Below the pieces are notes generated by a model. The model was not told where the DNA came from. It worked only from the letters and a program-made list of their open reading frames with translations, and ran no database searches. Shown piece after piece: positions 16,516 through 23,396 of a DNA stretch of 64,000 bases (position 1 is the first letter of the stretch; each line of letters begins with the position of its first letter). The DNA comes from DATLED01 sp035525495 (GTDB lineage: Bacteria; Actinomycetota; Acidimicrobiia; Acidimicrobiales; CADCTF01). The position numbers were made by a program, and so were the translations under genes. The stretch spans positions 1 to 64,000 of the forward strand of contig DATLED010000022.1 in NCBI GenBank assembly GCA_035525495.1, written 5' to 3'.

Positions 16516-16564
16516 GTTCTGGGCGGGTTCAACCACCGGTGCGGTCGTTCAACCCGCCCAGAAC
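16516..16564. repeat. 49-bp palindromic element, copy 1 (terminator-like)
   Basis: Left arm GTTCTGGGCGGGTT and right arm AACCCGCCCAGAAC are perfect 14-bp reverse complements; the pairing continues past one mismatch to 18 bp, around a 13-bp centre. It lies between two convergent genes, so it may terminate both transcripts. A second element of the same length and 39 of 49 identical positions lies at 63757-63805, which suggests a dispersed palindromic repeat family rather than a simple terminator. Confidence 0.75.
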
Positions 16565-16589
16565 GAGGGCGCCGCGCAGGGCCGGTGGC

Positions 16590-18131
16590 TCACACGGGTG
16601 CCTGCAGCAACAGCCGCGGTGCCTCCCGCGCCGTGGGCTGGCTCGACCACAGGTCCTCGAGCAGGTCGTCGCGCAACGAACGATGTGAGGGGTCGTCCCA
16701 CCGGTTCACGCGCTGCAAGGGATCGTCCACGAGGTCGTAGAGCTCACCCTCGGTGCCGTCGTGCACGGTCCCCCGACCGTAGGCCGTGCAGACCCACCGG
16801 TCGCGGGTGATCGTGCGGAGGTGCACGTCCACCCCGAAGAGCTCGCTGTCCCACTCGGTCAGCACCCGCTCCGGACCACCAGCAGCGTCGTCGACCGGGA
16901 GCGCCTGCCCTTCCATCCACGAAGGCGCATCGACACCGGCGATGGAGCAGAACGTCGGCGCCAGGTCCACCAATCCCACCGGCGCCGTCACCGTCGAGGG
17001 CACCGAGGCCCCTGCCGAGGGCGCCGGGCGCCAGATGAGCGGCAACCGCATCAGCCCGTCCACGTGGTACGGCCCCTTGAAGAGCAGCCCGAAGTCGCCC
17101 TGCAGCTCGCCGTGGTCGGTCGTGAAGACGACGTCGACGTCGTCGTCCCACCCACGCGCCGCCACGGCCGCCAGCACCCGCCCCAACGCCTCGTCGATCA
17201 GCTCGACCTCGACCGCGTTGCGGGCGTTGACTTCGCGCACCTGATCGGCCGTCATCGTCGCCGGCACCCACTTCGCCGGTGCCTCGTAGTTCGAGACCAG
17301 CTGCCCGTCGTACCAGAGCCGCCAGTGCCGGGGCTTGGCGTCGAGGAGCTCCTCGCGCTCGGTGGCAGTCTCCGGGTACCCGGCGGGCAGGGGGACCTCC
17401 CGCCAGTCGATGCGGCCCACCTCCGACTGCGGCGGGTCCCACGGGTGGTGCGGGTCGGGGAAGCTCATCCAGCAGAACCAGTCATCGTCGGCATCGAGGG
17501 AGTCGAGCCACGAGATCGTCCGGTCGGCGACCCAGTCGGTGTGGTACCACTCCTTCGCAATCGGGTTCACCTGAACCTGCGGCGCCCCGGTGTCACCGCC
17601 GCCGGCGGCATTCACCTGGAGGTCGGCGTCGACGACCGCGTAGAACCCGCCGACGGCCTCGGGATGCTCCGCCCGCAGCCAGCGCGCGTAGTGCAGCGGA
17701 CCCATCGGGCCGTGCGTCGAGAACTCGAGGTGCTCGAACCCCCGGTGCGTGCCGTTCGGCGGCTTCGTCCCCGTCAGTGACAGCGAGTTCTCGGAGAAGC
17801 GGGCGAACGGATCGAAGTACGGCTGGAAGTGCGCCTTGCCGACGAGCGCCGTGCGGTACCCGATGCCGTGGAGGACCTCGGCGATCGAAGGAGCATCGAC
17901 CGGTAGCGGGACCCCGTTCATCCACACGCCATGGGTCGTCGGGTGCTGTCCCGTCAGGATCGTGGAGCGCGACGGCATGCACACGACCGACTGGGGGACG
18001 GCGCGCTCGTACCGGATGCCGTTGGCCGCCAATCGGTCCACCACCGGCGTGCGCGCCAATGCGCCGCCGTTGCACCCGAGCGTGTCGTAGCGCTGCTGGT
18101 CGGTGGTGACGAGGAGGATCTTGCGTCCCAT
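16590..18131 (-). CDS. Type I sulfatase
   Basis: A 513-residue alkaline-phosphatase-superfamily sulfatase. The metal-site opening is LLVTTDQQRYDTLGC. CMPSRSTILTGQ at 51-62 is the C-x-P-S-R motif whose Cys is converted to formylglycine, then KAHFQPYF and VFTTDHGELQGDFGLLFKG supply further metal ligands. It should hydrolyse a sulfate ester; substrate unknown. No signal peptide is seen, so it is likely cytoplasmic. It is last in a three-gene minus-strand operon after TetR and an SRPBCC protein, directly abutting the latter. A formylglycine-generating enzyme is needed but is not in the window. Confidence 0.88.
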   Translation of the reverse strand: MGRKILLVTTDQQRYDTLGCNGGALARTPVVDRLAANGIRYERAVPQSVVCMPSRSTILTGQHPTTHGVWMNGVPLPVDAPSIAEVLHGIGYRTALVGKAHFQPYFDPFARFSENSLSLTGTKPPNGTHRGFEHLEFSTHGPMGPLHYARWLRAEHPEAVGGFYAVVDADLQVNAAGGGDTGAPQVQVNPIAKEWYHTDWVADRTISWLDSLDADDDWFCWMSFPDPHHPWDPPQSEVGRIDWREVPLPAGYPETATEREELLDAKPRHWRLWYDGQLVSNYEAPAKWVPATMTADQVREVNARNAVEVELIDEALGRVLAAVAARGWDDDVDVVFTTDHGELQGDFGLLFKGPYHVDGLMRLPLIWRPAPSAGASVPSTVTAPVGLVDLAPTFCSIAGVDAPSWMEGQALPVDDAAGGPERVLTEWDSELFGVDVHLRTITRDRWVCTAYGRGTVHDGTEGELYDLVDDPLQRVNRWDDPSHRSLRDDLLEDLWSSQPTAREAPRLLLQAPV

Positions 18132-18536
18132 CTAGGGGGTTCCTTCCATCTGTGCACGGAGGTGCTCGAGGGCGCTGCCGGCGGCACCGGCGATGACGAG
18201 CGCCATGGTCGAGGGAATGGCGTCGGCGGCGTAGATCACCAGGCTCGAACCGTCCTCGAGGTCGATCACGTCGAGGGTGGACAGGTGCTCGCGGAACATC
18301 GGTGCCGTGATGCGGTACTGGAAGCGTCGCTGCAGCGGGTCGTGGGTGACGATCTCCTCGGGCATCGGGACGCCGGCGCCCGTCACGATCGTCCGCGTCG
18401 TGCCATCGACGGTCGCCGACACGATGCCCTCGAACCACTCCGCGATCCGGGCGGGATCGCCGATCCGTTCCCAGACCTCCTCCGCAGGCCGACCGATGCG
18501 TACGTGGCGGCGGACGCTGCCGCGGAGTGCTGTCAC
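18132..18536 (-). CDS. SRPBCC-family protein
   Basis: About 134 residues of the START/polyketide-cyclase-like SRPBCC fold: VRRHVRIGRPAEEVWERIGDP at the N-terminus, then AEWFEGIVSATVDG, DPLQRRFQYRI and a C-terminal helix ALEHLRAQM. These proteins bind hydrophobic small molecules in a helix-grip cavity; some are enzymes. The GTG at 18536 is preferred because it overlaps the TetR stop as GTGA. A longer frame upstream would run far into the TetR gene. Position between the regulator and sulfatase implies binding or processing of the same compound. Confidence 0.75.
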   Translation of the reverse strand: MTALRGSVRRHVRIGRPAEEVWERIGDPARIAEWFEGIVSATVDGTTRTIVTGAGVPMPEEIVTHDPLQRRFQYRITAPMFREHLSTLDVIDLEDGSSLVIYAADAIPSTMALVIAGAAGSALEHLRAQMEGTP

Positions 18537-19123
18537 GCGAGCATGGCGGTAAGCGCGGCCACGAGTGCCGCTGTCGTCCGCCCTCGCGAGAGTCGCTGGT
18601 CGTGACGCAGGAGGTCGTACGCCTCGAAGGCGCACAGCGCATCGATCGCCGGCAAGAGGGCGCCGCCGCTCGCCCGGAGCTCACGGGCGAACACCCGCTG
18701 GAGCTGGTGGCGGAGGTACGACCTCGACTCGCGGATCTGGGCCGCCACGATCCCATGCCGCGGCGCACACACGCGCGCCGCGCGCGCTGCGGGCGCGATC
18801 GTCTCGAACAGCCGGACGCGCGCCTCCACGACGCGCTCGATCTTGACGACCGTCGAGTCGTCGTCTCGGATACCCGGATCGAGGAGCGGGCGCGCCGCCT
18901 CGAGCTGGCGGTCGATGGCGGCCGAGTTGAGGTCGTCGATGTCGTCGAAGTAGCGGAACAGCGACCGCGGCGACAGGCCCGCCCGTTCGGCGATGACGTT
19001 CGCGCCGGGCTCGTACTGTCCTTCCTCGTACAGCTCGACGAGGGCGTCGATCACCGCCTCGCGGTTCTGCTCCCGTCGCAGTCGACGCCCGTCGACGTCG
19101 AGGGTGGGGGAGGTCGAGGTCAC
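18533..19123 (-). CDS. TetR-family transcriptional regulator
   Basis: 196 residues. The N-terminal HTH reads NREAVIDALVELYEEGQ followed by VIAERAGLSPRSLFRYF, the canonical TetR helix-turn-helix with SLFRYF as the end of the recognition helix. The C-terminal two thirds are the helical ligand domain. GTG start at 19123 lies 6 nt after a TACGTT -10, hence leaderless. Its binding site is very probably the 17-bp-arm palindrome in the divergent promoter, giving control of its own operon and of the opposite SDR-sulfatase-DinB operon. Confidence 0.88.
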   Translation of the reverse strand: MTSTSPTLDVDGRRLRREQNREAVIDALVELYEEGQYEPGANVIAERAGLSPRSLFRYFDDIDDLNSAAIDRQLEAARPLLDPGIRDDDSTVVKIERVVEARVRLFETIAPAARAARVCAPRHGIVAAQIRESRSYLRHQLQRVFARELRASGGALLPAIDALCAFEAYDLLRHDQRLSRGRTTAALVAALTAMLA

Positions 19124-19128
19124 CCGCG

Positions 19129-19169
19129 GAACGTATCTATTGACACTCCGACTGTCAATAGATACGTTC
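19129..19169. promoter_or_regulatory. Symmetric divergent operator-promoter of the sulfatase locus
   Basis: GAACGTATCTATTGACA (19129-19145) and its exact reverse complement (19153-19169) flank a 7-bp centre, ctccgac. Each arm carries a TTGACA -35 for one direction and a TACGTT -10 for the other. On the plus strand TTGACA 19140-19145, 17 nt, TACGTT 19163-19168, then ATG at 19176. On the minus strand TTGACA 19158-19153, 17 nt, TACGTT 19135-19130, then GTG at 19123. One bound TetR dimer would silence both leaderless promoters. Confidence 0.88.
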
Positions 19170-19175
19170 GGGCCG

Positions 19176-19916
19176 ATGCAGGCACGTCGCGTCGTCGTCG
19201 TCAGTGATGCAGCCGGCTACGTCGGCCCCGACCTGTGCCGGCGGTTGGCGGCCGCGGGCCACGACTTCGTCGTCGGCGATCCGGCCGACGGGCTCGTCGA
19301 CGACCTCGCCGCCCTCGGAGCGGCCGTCGAGGCGGTGTCCGGCGTTCGCGATCTCGCCGAGCCCGATTCGTCGGCGCAGCTGGTCGCTGCCGCAATCGCC
19401 CGCTTCGGTCGCATCGACGCGGCCGCGGCGTTCACGGGTCGGATCGTCACCGGCAGGTTCCTTCGTTCCTCCCTCGACGACCTTCGGGCGACGTTGACCG
19501 GCTGCATCGAGGCGCCCTACCTGTTCCTCCGCGAGGTCGTGCCCGTGATGGTCGAGCAAGGCGCGGGGCAGGTGCTGCTCTACACGAGCGCCGCCGGCGC
19601 GCGGCCGACACCGGGCGCCCCGCTCTACTCCTCGGCCCGTGCGGGCGCGAACATGCTCGTCCGCAACGTCGCCGCCGAGGTCGCCGACAAGGGGGTCCAG
19701 GTCAACGCCATCGGGACCAACTTCATCGACTTCCCAGCGTTCCTCGAGGCCAGCCGCGCCGAGGATGCCGAGGGACGCGCGCGCGTCGAGGCCCAGGTGC
19801 CGATGGGGCGCCTCGGTGGCCTCGACGAGCTCGCATCGTTCTCGGTGCCCTTCCTCGACGGCACGAGCCGCTTCACGACGGGACAGTTCGTCGCTTTCGC
19901 CGGCGGCTGGGCGTGA
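19176..19916 (+). CDS. Halohydrin dehalogenase-like SDR protein
   Basis: 246 residues of the SDR fold but not a normal dehydrogenase. The glycine-rich cofactor motif is absent; instead S10-x4-Y15-x-G17 matches the nucleophile-pocket signature T-x4-F/Y-x-G of halohydrin dehalogenases, with T changed to S. The catalytic set S138-x12-Y151-x3-R155 is exactly that family's S-x12-Y-x3-R, with Arg replacing the SDR lysine. IGTNFIDFPAFL and VPMGRLGGLDELASF align with the same region of HheC. The family reversibly converts vicinal haloalcohols to epoxides and opens epoxides with small anions. ATG 19176 follows a -10 by 7 nt. Its stop overlaps the sulfatase start as GTGA. Confidence 0.78.
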   Translation: MQARRVVVVSDAAGYVGPDLCRRLAAAGHDFVVGDPADGLVDDLAALGAAVEAVSGVRDLAEPDSSAQLVAAAIARFGRIDAAAAFTGRIVTGRFLRSSLDDLRATLTGCIEAPYLFLREVVPVMVEQGAGQVLLYTSAAGARPTPGAPLYSSARAGANMLVRNVAAEVADKGVQVNAIGTNFIDFPAFLEASRAEDAEGRARVEAQVPMGRLGGLDELASFSVPFLDGTSRFTTGQFVAFAGGWA

Positions 19917-22180
19917 GCGCGCCGAACGAGCCGGAGTTCGGCGGTCGGATCGGTCGCACCGTCGCCGAGTCCACGCCCTGGTGGCCGCCCCCACCGGCCG
20001 GGACCGGCGGCCCGAACGTCGTGATGATCGTCCTCGACGACACCGGGTTCGCCCATTTCGGCTGCTACGGGTCCGAGCTGGCGACACCGAGGATCGACGG
20101 CCTCGCCGCCAGGGGGCTGCGCTACAACGGCTTCCACACGACGGCGCTGTGCTCACCATCGCGCGCCGCCCTCCTGACGGGCCGCAACCCGCACGCCGTC
20201 GGGATGCGGGGCGTCTCCAACTGGGACACCGGCTTTCCGCACATGCGCGGCGGGATCAGCCCCCGTGCCGCCACCGTCGCCGAGCTCCTCCGGGACCACG
20301 GGTACGCCACGTTCGCCGCCGGCAAGTGGCACCTGGCGCCGATGGAGGAGTGCTCCGCCGCCGGTCCCCACACCAATTGGCCGTTGCAGAAGGGGTTCGA
20401 CCGCTTCTACGGCTTCCTGCAGGGCGAGGCCGACCAGTTCCACCCCGAGCTCACGAGCGACAACGGCCACGTCGACCCGCCCGCCGGACCGAAGGACGGC
20501 TACCACGTGTCCGAGGACATCGTCGATCGGGCCACCGGCTGGATCGGCGACCTTCGCTCCATCCGGCCCGACCGGCCGTTCCTGCTCTACCTCGCGTTCG
20601 GCGCGACGCACGCGCCGCATCAGGCACCGGCGGCGTACCTCGACCGGTGGCGCGGCCGCTTCGACGAGGGCTACGACGTCGTGCGGGAGAGGTGGTTCCG
20701 GCGTCAGCTCGAACTCGGTGTCGTGCCTGCCGGTACGACGCTGGCGCCGCCGAACCCCGGGGTCCCCGCGTGGGACGACCTCACCGACAACCAGCGGGCG
20801 TTCTCGGCGCGCCTGCAGGAGGCCTTCGCGGCGATGCTCGAGCACACCGACGCCCAGATCGGTCGCGTCGTCGACTTCCTCGAGGCGCGCGGGATCCTCG
20901 ACGACACGCTCCTCCTCGTGCTGTCGGACAACGGCGCGTCCCGCGAGGGCGGTCCGTTCGGCGTGATGGACGAGTTCAGCTTCTTCAACTCGATCGGCGA
21001 GGACATCGACGATCTCGTCGCCCGACGCCTCGACGATGTCGGCGGTCCTCACTCGCATTCGAACTACCCGTGGGGATGGGCCCAGGCCGGGAACTCGCCG
21101 CTGCGGTGGTACAAGCAGAACACCTACGGAGGTGGGGTGCGCGACCCACTGGTGGTGCACTGGCCCCGCGGCATCGCCGCCGGGGGCGCCATCCGCACGC
21201 AGTTCTGCCACGCCGTCGACATCACCCCGACGATCCTCGATGTGACCGGCGCCTCGCTGCCCGGCTCGCACCGGGGCGTCCCCCAGATCCCGCTCCACGG
21301 CGCGTCGATCGCGCCGACCTTCGCGGACGGTGACGCGCCGGCGCCGAGGCCGCGCCAGTACTTCGAGCAGATGGGCCACCGCGGATTGTGGGCGGACGGC
21401 TGGAAGATCACGACCTACCACGTCCCTGGGCAGGAGTTCGACGACGACGAGTGGGCGCTCTTCCACCTCGACGACGATTTCTCCGAGTGCCACGACGTCT
21501 CGGCCGACCATCCGGCACGCCTCCGGTCACTCATCGACGAGTGGTGGGTGGAGGCGGGTGCGTTCGGTGTCCTGCCGCTCGACGACCGCTCGACCGAGCT
21601 CTTCGCGGCGCCGCCGAGGCACGGCACCGTCCACGCGCGCGATGAGTACGTGTACGTCCCGCCGATGACGCACGTCCCCGCCGACGCCGCGCCCCCGCTC
21701 GGCGGTCGACCGTGGACCGTCACCGTCGACGTGCTGGCCGACGGCCACCTCCCCGCCGAGGGCGTCCTTTACGCGCGGGGAAGCCACAACGTCGGCCACA
21801 GCTTCTTCGTCATGGCCGGCGTGCTGCACTTCGACTACAACGCGCTCGGGACCCACCACCGCGTCTCCGCCGCGCTGCCGCCGCTGGCCGGCACGCACGC
21901 GCTGGCCGTGCGCTTCGAGCGCATCGAGCGGCGCGGCAGGATCACCCTGTCCGCGGACGGCACCGACCTGGCGTCCGTCGACATCCCGAGGATCGTCCGC
22001 ATGCTCGGGTCGACCGGTCTCGACATCGGCCTGGACCGCCTCTCGCCCGTCGTCGACGACTACGTCGCTCCGTTCCCGTTCACCGGTGCGACCATCGAAC
22101 GGGTCACCTTCCGCATCCACCGCCGCCCCGACGCCGCGGACGTCGCCGCGACCGCGATGGCCGAGCTCTCCAAGGAGTAG
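19913..22180 (+). CDS. Arylsulfatase, type I, with C-terminal beta-sandwich
   Basis: About 755 residues. NVVMIVLDDTGFAHFGCYG near residue 35 provides the first metal ligands; C80-S-P-S-R with AALLTGRN is the formylglycine motif; KWHLAPM, LVLSDNGASREGG and WKITTYH follow as in large actinobacterial arylsulfatases. Residues 570-755 form an additional beta-rich domain (TVTVDVLADGHLPAEGVLYARG), probably for substrate or oligomer contacts. GTG 19913 overlaps the previous stop (GTGA), indicating translational coupling with the halohydrin-dehalogenase-like SDR. No export signal. Together with the sulfatase on the opposite strand, it implies use of a sulfated compound. Confidence 0.88.
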   Translation: MSAPNEPEFGGRIGRTVAESTPWWPPPPAGTGGPNVVMIVLDDTGFAHFGCYGSELATPRIDGLAARGLRYNGFHTTALCSPSRAALLTGRNPHAVGMRGVSNWDTGFPHMRGGISPRAATVAELLRDHGYATFAAGKWHLAPMEECSAAGPHTNWPLQKGFDRFYGFLQGEADQFHPELTSDNGHVDPPAGPKDGYHVSEDIVDRATGWIGDLRSIRPDRPFLLYLAFGATHAPHQAPAAYLDRWRGRFDEGYDVVRERWFRRQLELGVVPAGTTLAPPNPGVPAWDDLTDNQRAFSARLQEAFAAMLEHTDAQIGRVVDFLEARGILDDTLLLVLSDNGASREGGPFGVMDEFSFFNSIGEDIDDLVARRLDDVGGPHSHSNYPWGWAQAGNSPLRWYKQNTYGGGVRDPLVVHWPRGIAAGGAIRTQFCHAVDITPTILDVTGASLPGSHRGVPQIPLHGASIAPTFADGDAPAPRPRQYFEQMGHRGLWADGWKITTYHVPGQEFDDDEWALFHLDDDFSECHDVSADHPARLRSLIDEWWVEAGAFGVLPLDDRSTELFAAPPRHGTVHARDEYVYVPPMTHVPADAAPPLGGRPWTVTVDVLADGHLPAEGVLYARGSHNVGHSFFVMAGVLHFDYNALGTHHRVSAALPPLAGTHALAVRFERIERRGRITLSADGTDLASVDIPRIVRMLGSTGLDIGLDRLSPVVDDYVAPFPFTGATIERVTFRIHRRPDAADVAATAMAELSKE

Positions 22181-22183
22181 TCC

Positions 22184-22750
22184 GTGCACGAGCTGATCCT
22201 GGATTCCCTTCGCCGTCGGATGCGCGCCATGCACTCGCTCTGGGAGGAAGCCGTCGCCACCATGGATCTCGATCAGGTGAACCACGTCGAGCGCGACCCC
22301 GTGCTGCCCATCGCGTTCTCGTTGTTCCACTTCGTCCAGATCGAGGACGGGTCGGCGACGATGCTCGGCGCGGGCCCCATGGTCTACGACGACGCCTGGG
22401 CGGGGCGCATCGGCCTGACGATCGCCGACCATGGGAAGCACAAGACCGTCGACGAGATGGTCGCCCAGCGCATCGGCGACCTGGCCGCCTTCGTCGCCTA
22501 CCAGGAGAAGGTGTTCGCCAAGACCGAGGGCTGGCTCGCGGCGCTCGATCCGGCGACGTTGACCGACGTGGTCGTGTCGCCGCCGTACCCCGCGAACATC
22601 GCCTCGACCTACAGCGCCCGCGTGGGCGGCGAGGCGGGCATCACCCGCCTCGATGCCGCCGAGTGCTGGATCTACCAGCACGGCCTGCGTCACATGGGGG
22701 AGATCGAGCACGCCCGCGCCCTCGTCGGCCTGCAGGGCATGACCTCCTGA
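22184..22750 (+). CDS. DinB-family protein
   Basis: 188 residues forming a predicted four-helix bundle of the DinB/DUF664 type. The N-terminal helix carries LRRRMRAMHSLWEEAV, and candidate metal-ligand histidines occur in NHVERDP, SLFHFVQIEDG and the C-terminal RHMGEIEHARAL. Relatives include bacillithiol/mycothiol-dependent transferases and isomerases. Here the function is unknown, but tight spacing (3 bp after the sulfatase stop) makes it part of the same operon, where a thiol transferase acting on an epoxide or sulfate-derived product would fit; that is inference. Confidence 0.72.
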   Translation: MHELILDSLRRRMRAMHSLWEEAVATMDLDQVNHVERDPVLPIAFSLFHFVQIEDGSATMLGAGPMVYDDAWAGRIGLTIADHGKHKTVDEMVAQRIGDLAAFVAYQEKVFAKTEGWLAALDPATLTDVVVSPPYPANIASTYSARVGGEAGITRLDAAECWIYQHGLRHMGEIEHARALVGLQGMTS

Positions 22751-22763
22751 TCCTTCGCCTGGA

Positions 22764-22781
22764 TGAGTGAGTGCTCACTCA
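22764..22781. promoter_or_regulatory. TetR autoregulatory operator
   Basis: TGAGTGAG-tg-CTCACTCA (22764-22781) is a palindrome with 8-bp arms, placed 15 bp before the ATG of a TetR gene. The TGAGTGAG half-site is a common TetR-family operator half. It probably represses the TetR-ABC exporter operon. An apparent GTG start inside this operator is therefore unlikely to be used. Confidence 0.75.
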
Positions 22782-22796
22782 ACTAGGGTGGAGGCC

Positions 22797-23396
22797 ATGG
22801 GCGCCGCCACGCAGACCACCTCGACGCGGGCGGCCGCCCTTCCTCCCGACGAGCGCCGCGCCGCCATCGTCGCGGCCACCCTCCCGCTGCTCCTCGAGCG
22901 CGGTCCGGCCATCACGACCCGTCAGATCGCCGAGGCCGCCGGCATCGCCGAGGGCACGATCTTCCGCGTCTTCCCCGACAAGGACGCCGTGCTCCAGGCC
23001 GCCGTCGAGCTCGCCTTCGACACCGCGGCCGCCGAGCGGGCCCTCACCGAGATCGACCGCAGCCTCCCGTTCGAGGAACAGCTGGCCGAGGCCGTCGAGA
23101 TCATGCAGCGACGGATGTCGGACCTGTGGCGCCTCGTGTCGTCCGTCGGTGAGACGGCGGCGCTGCGCGACCGGAAGCCGACCCCGCCTGCGGACCTGCT
23201 GGCCCTCGTGCACTTGTTCGAGCCGGAGCGCAAGCGCCTTCGCCACGACCCGGAGACGGCCGCCCGCGAGCTTCGGGCACTGACCCTCGCCGTGAGCCAT
23301 CCGGCCCTCTATGCCGACGAACCGATGTCGCCGTCCGAGATCGTCACGCTCCTCCTCGACGGAATCCGCGCCAACACCAAAGGAAACCGATGCTGA
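22797..23396 (+). CDS. TetR-family regulator of the ABC exporter operon
   Basis: 199 residues. HTH: AAIVAATLPLLLERG followed by TTRQIAEAAGIAEGTIFRVF, the standard TetR recognition helix pattern. The remainder is helical ligand domain. The ATG at 22797 is preceded by GGAGG (22790-22794), which decides it over an upstream GTG located inside the operator palindrome. Its stop overlaps the start of the first ABC gene by 7 bp, so the regulator and exporter are one unit. A drug or lipid substrate of the exporter is the likely inducer. Confidence 0.85.
   Translation: MGAATQTTSTRAAALPPDERRAAIVAATLPLLLERGPAITTRQIAEAAGIAEGTIFRVFPDKDAVLQAAVELAFDTAAAERALTEIDRSLPFEEQLAEAVEIMQRRMSDLWRLVSSVGETAALRDRKPTPPADLLALVHLFEPERKRLRHDPETAARELRALTLAVSHPALYADEPMSPSEIVTLLLDGIRANTKGNRC

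Noticed and set aside
18537..18635. Longer N-terminus for the SRPBCC protein
   Set aside because: It would overlap the TetR coding region by about 100 bp, is Arg-rich and non-conserved in character, whereas the GTG at 18536 gives a GTGA overlap and the normal family start.
22767..22796. Upstream GTG start for the TetR gene at 22.8 kb
   Set aside because: It lies inside the operator palindrome, and a well-placed GGAGG points to the ATG at 22797.
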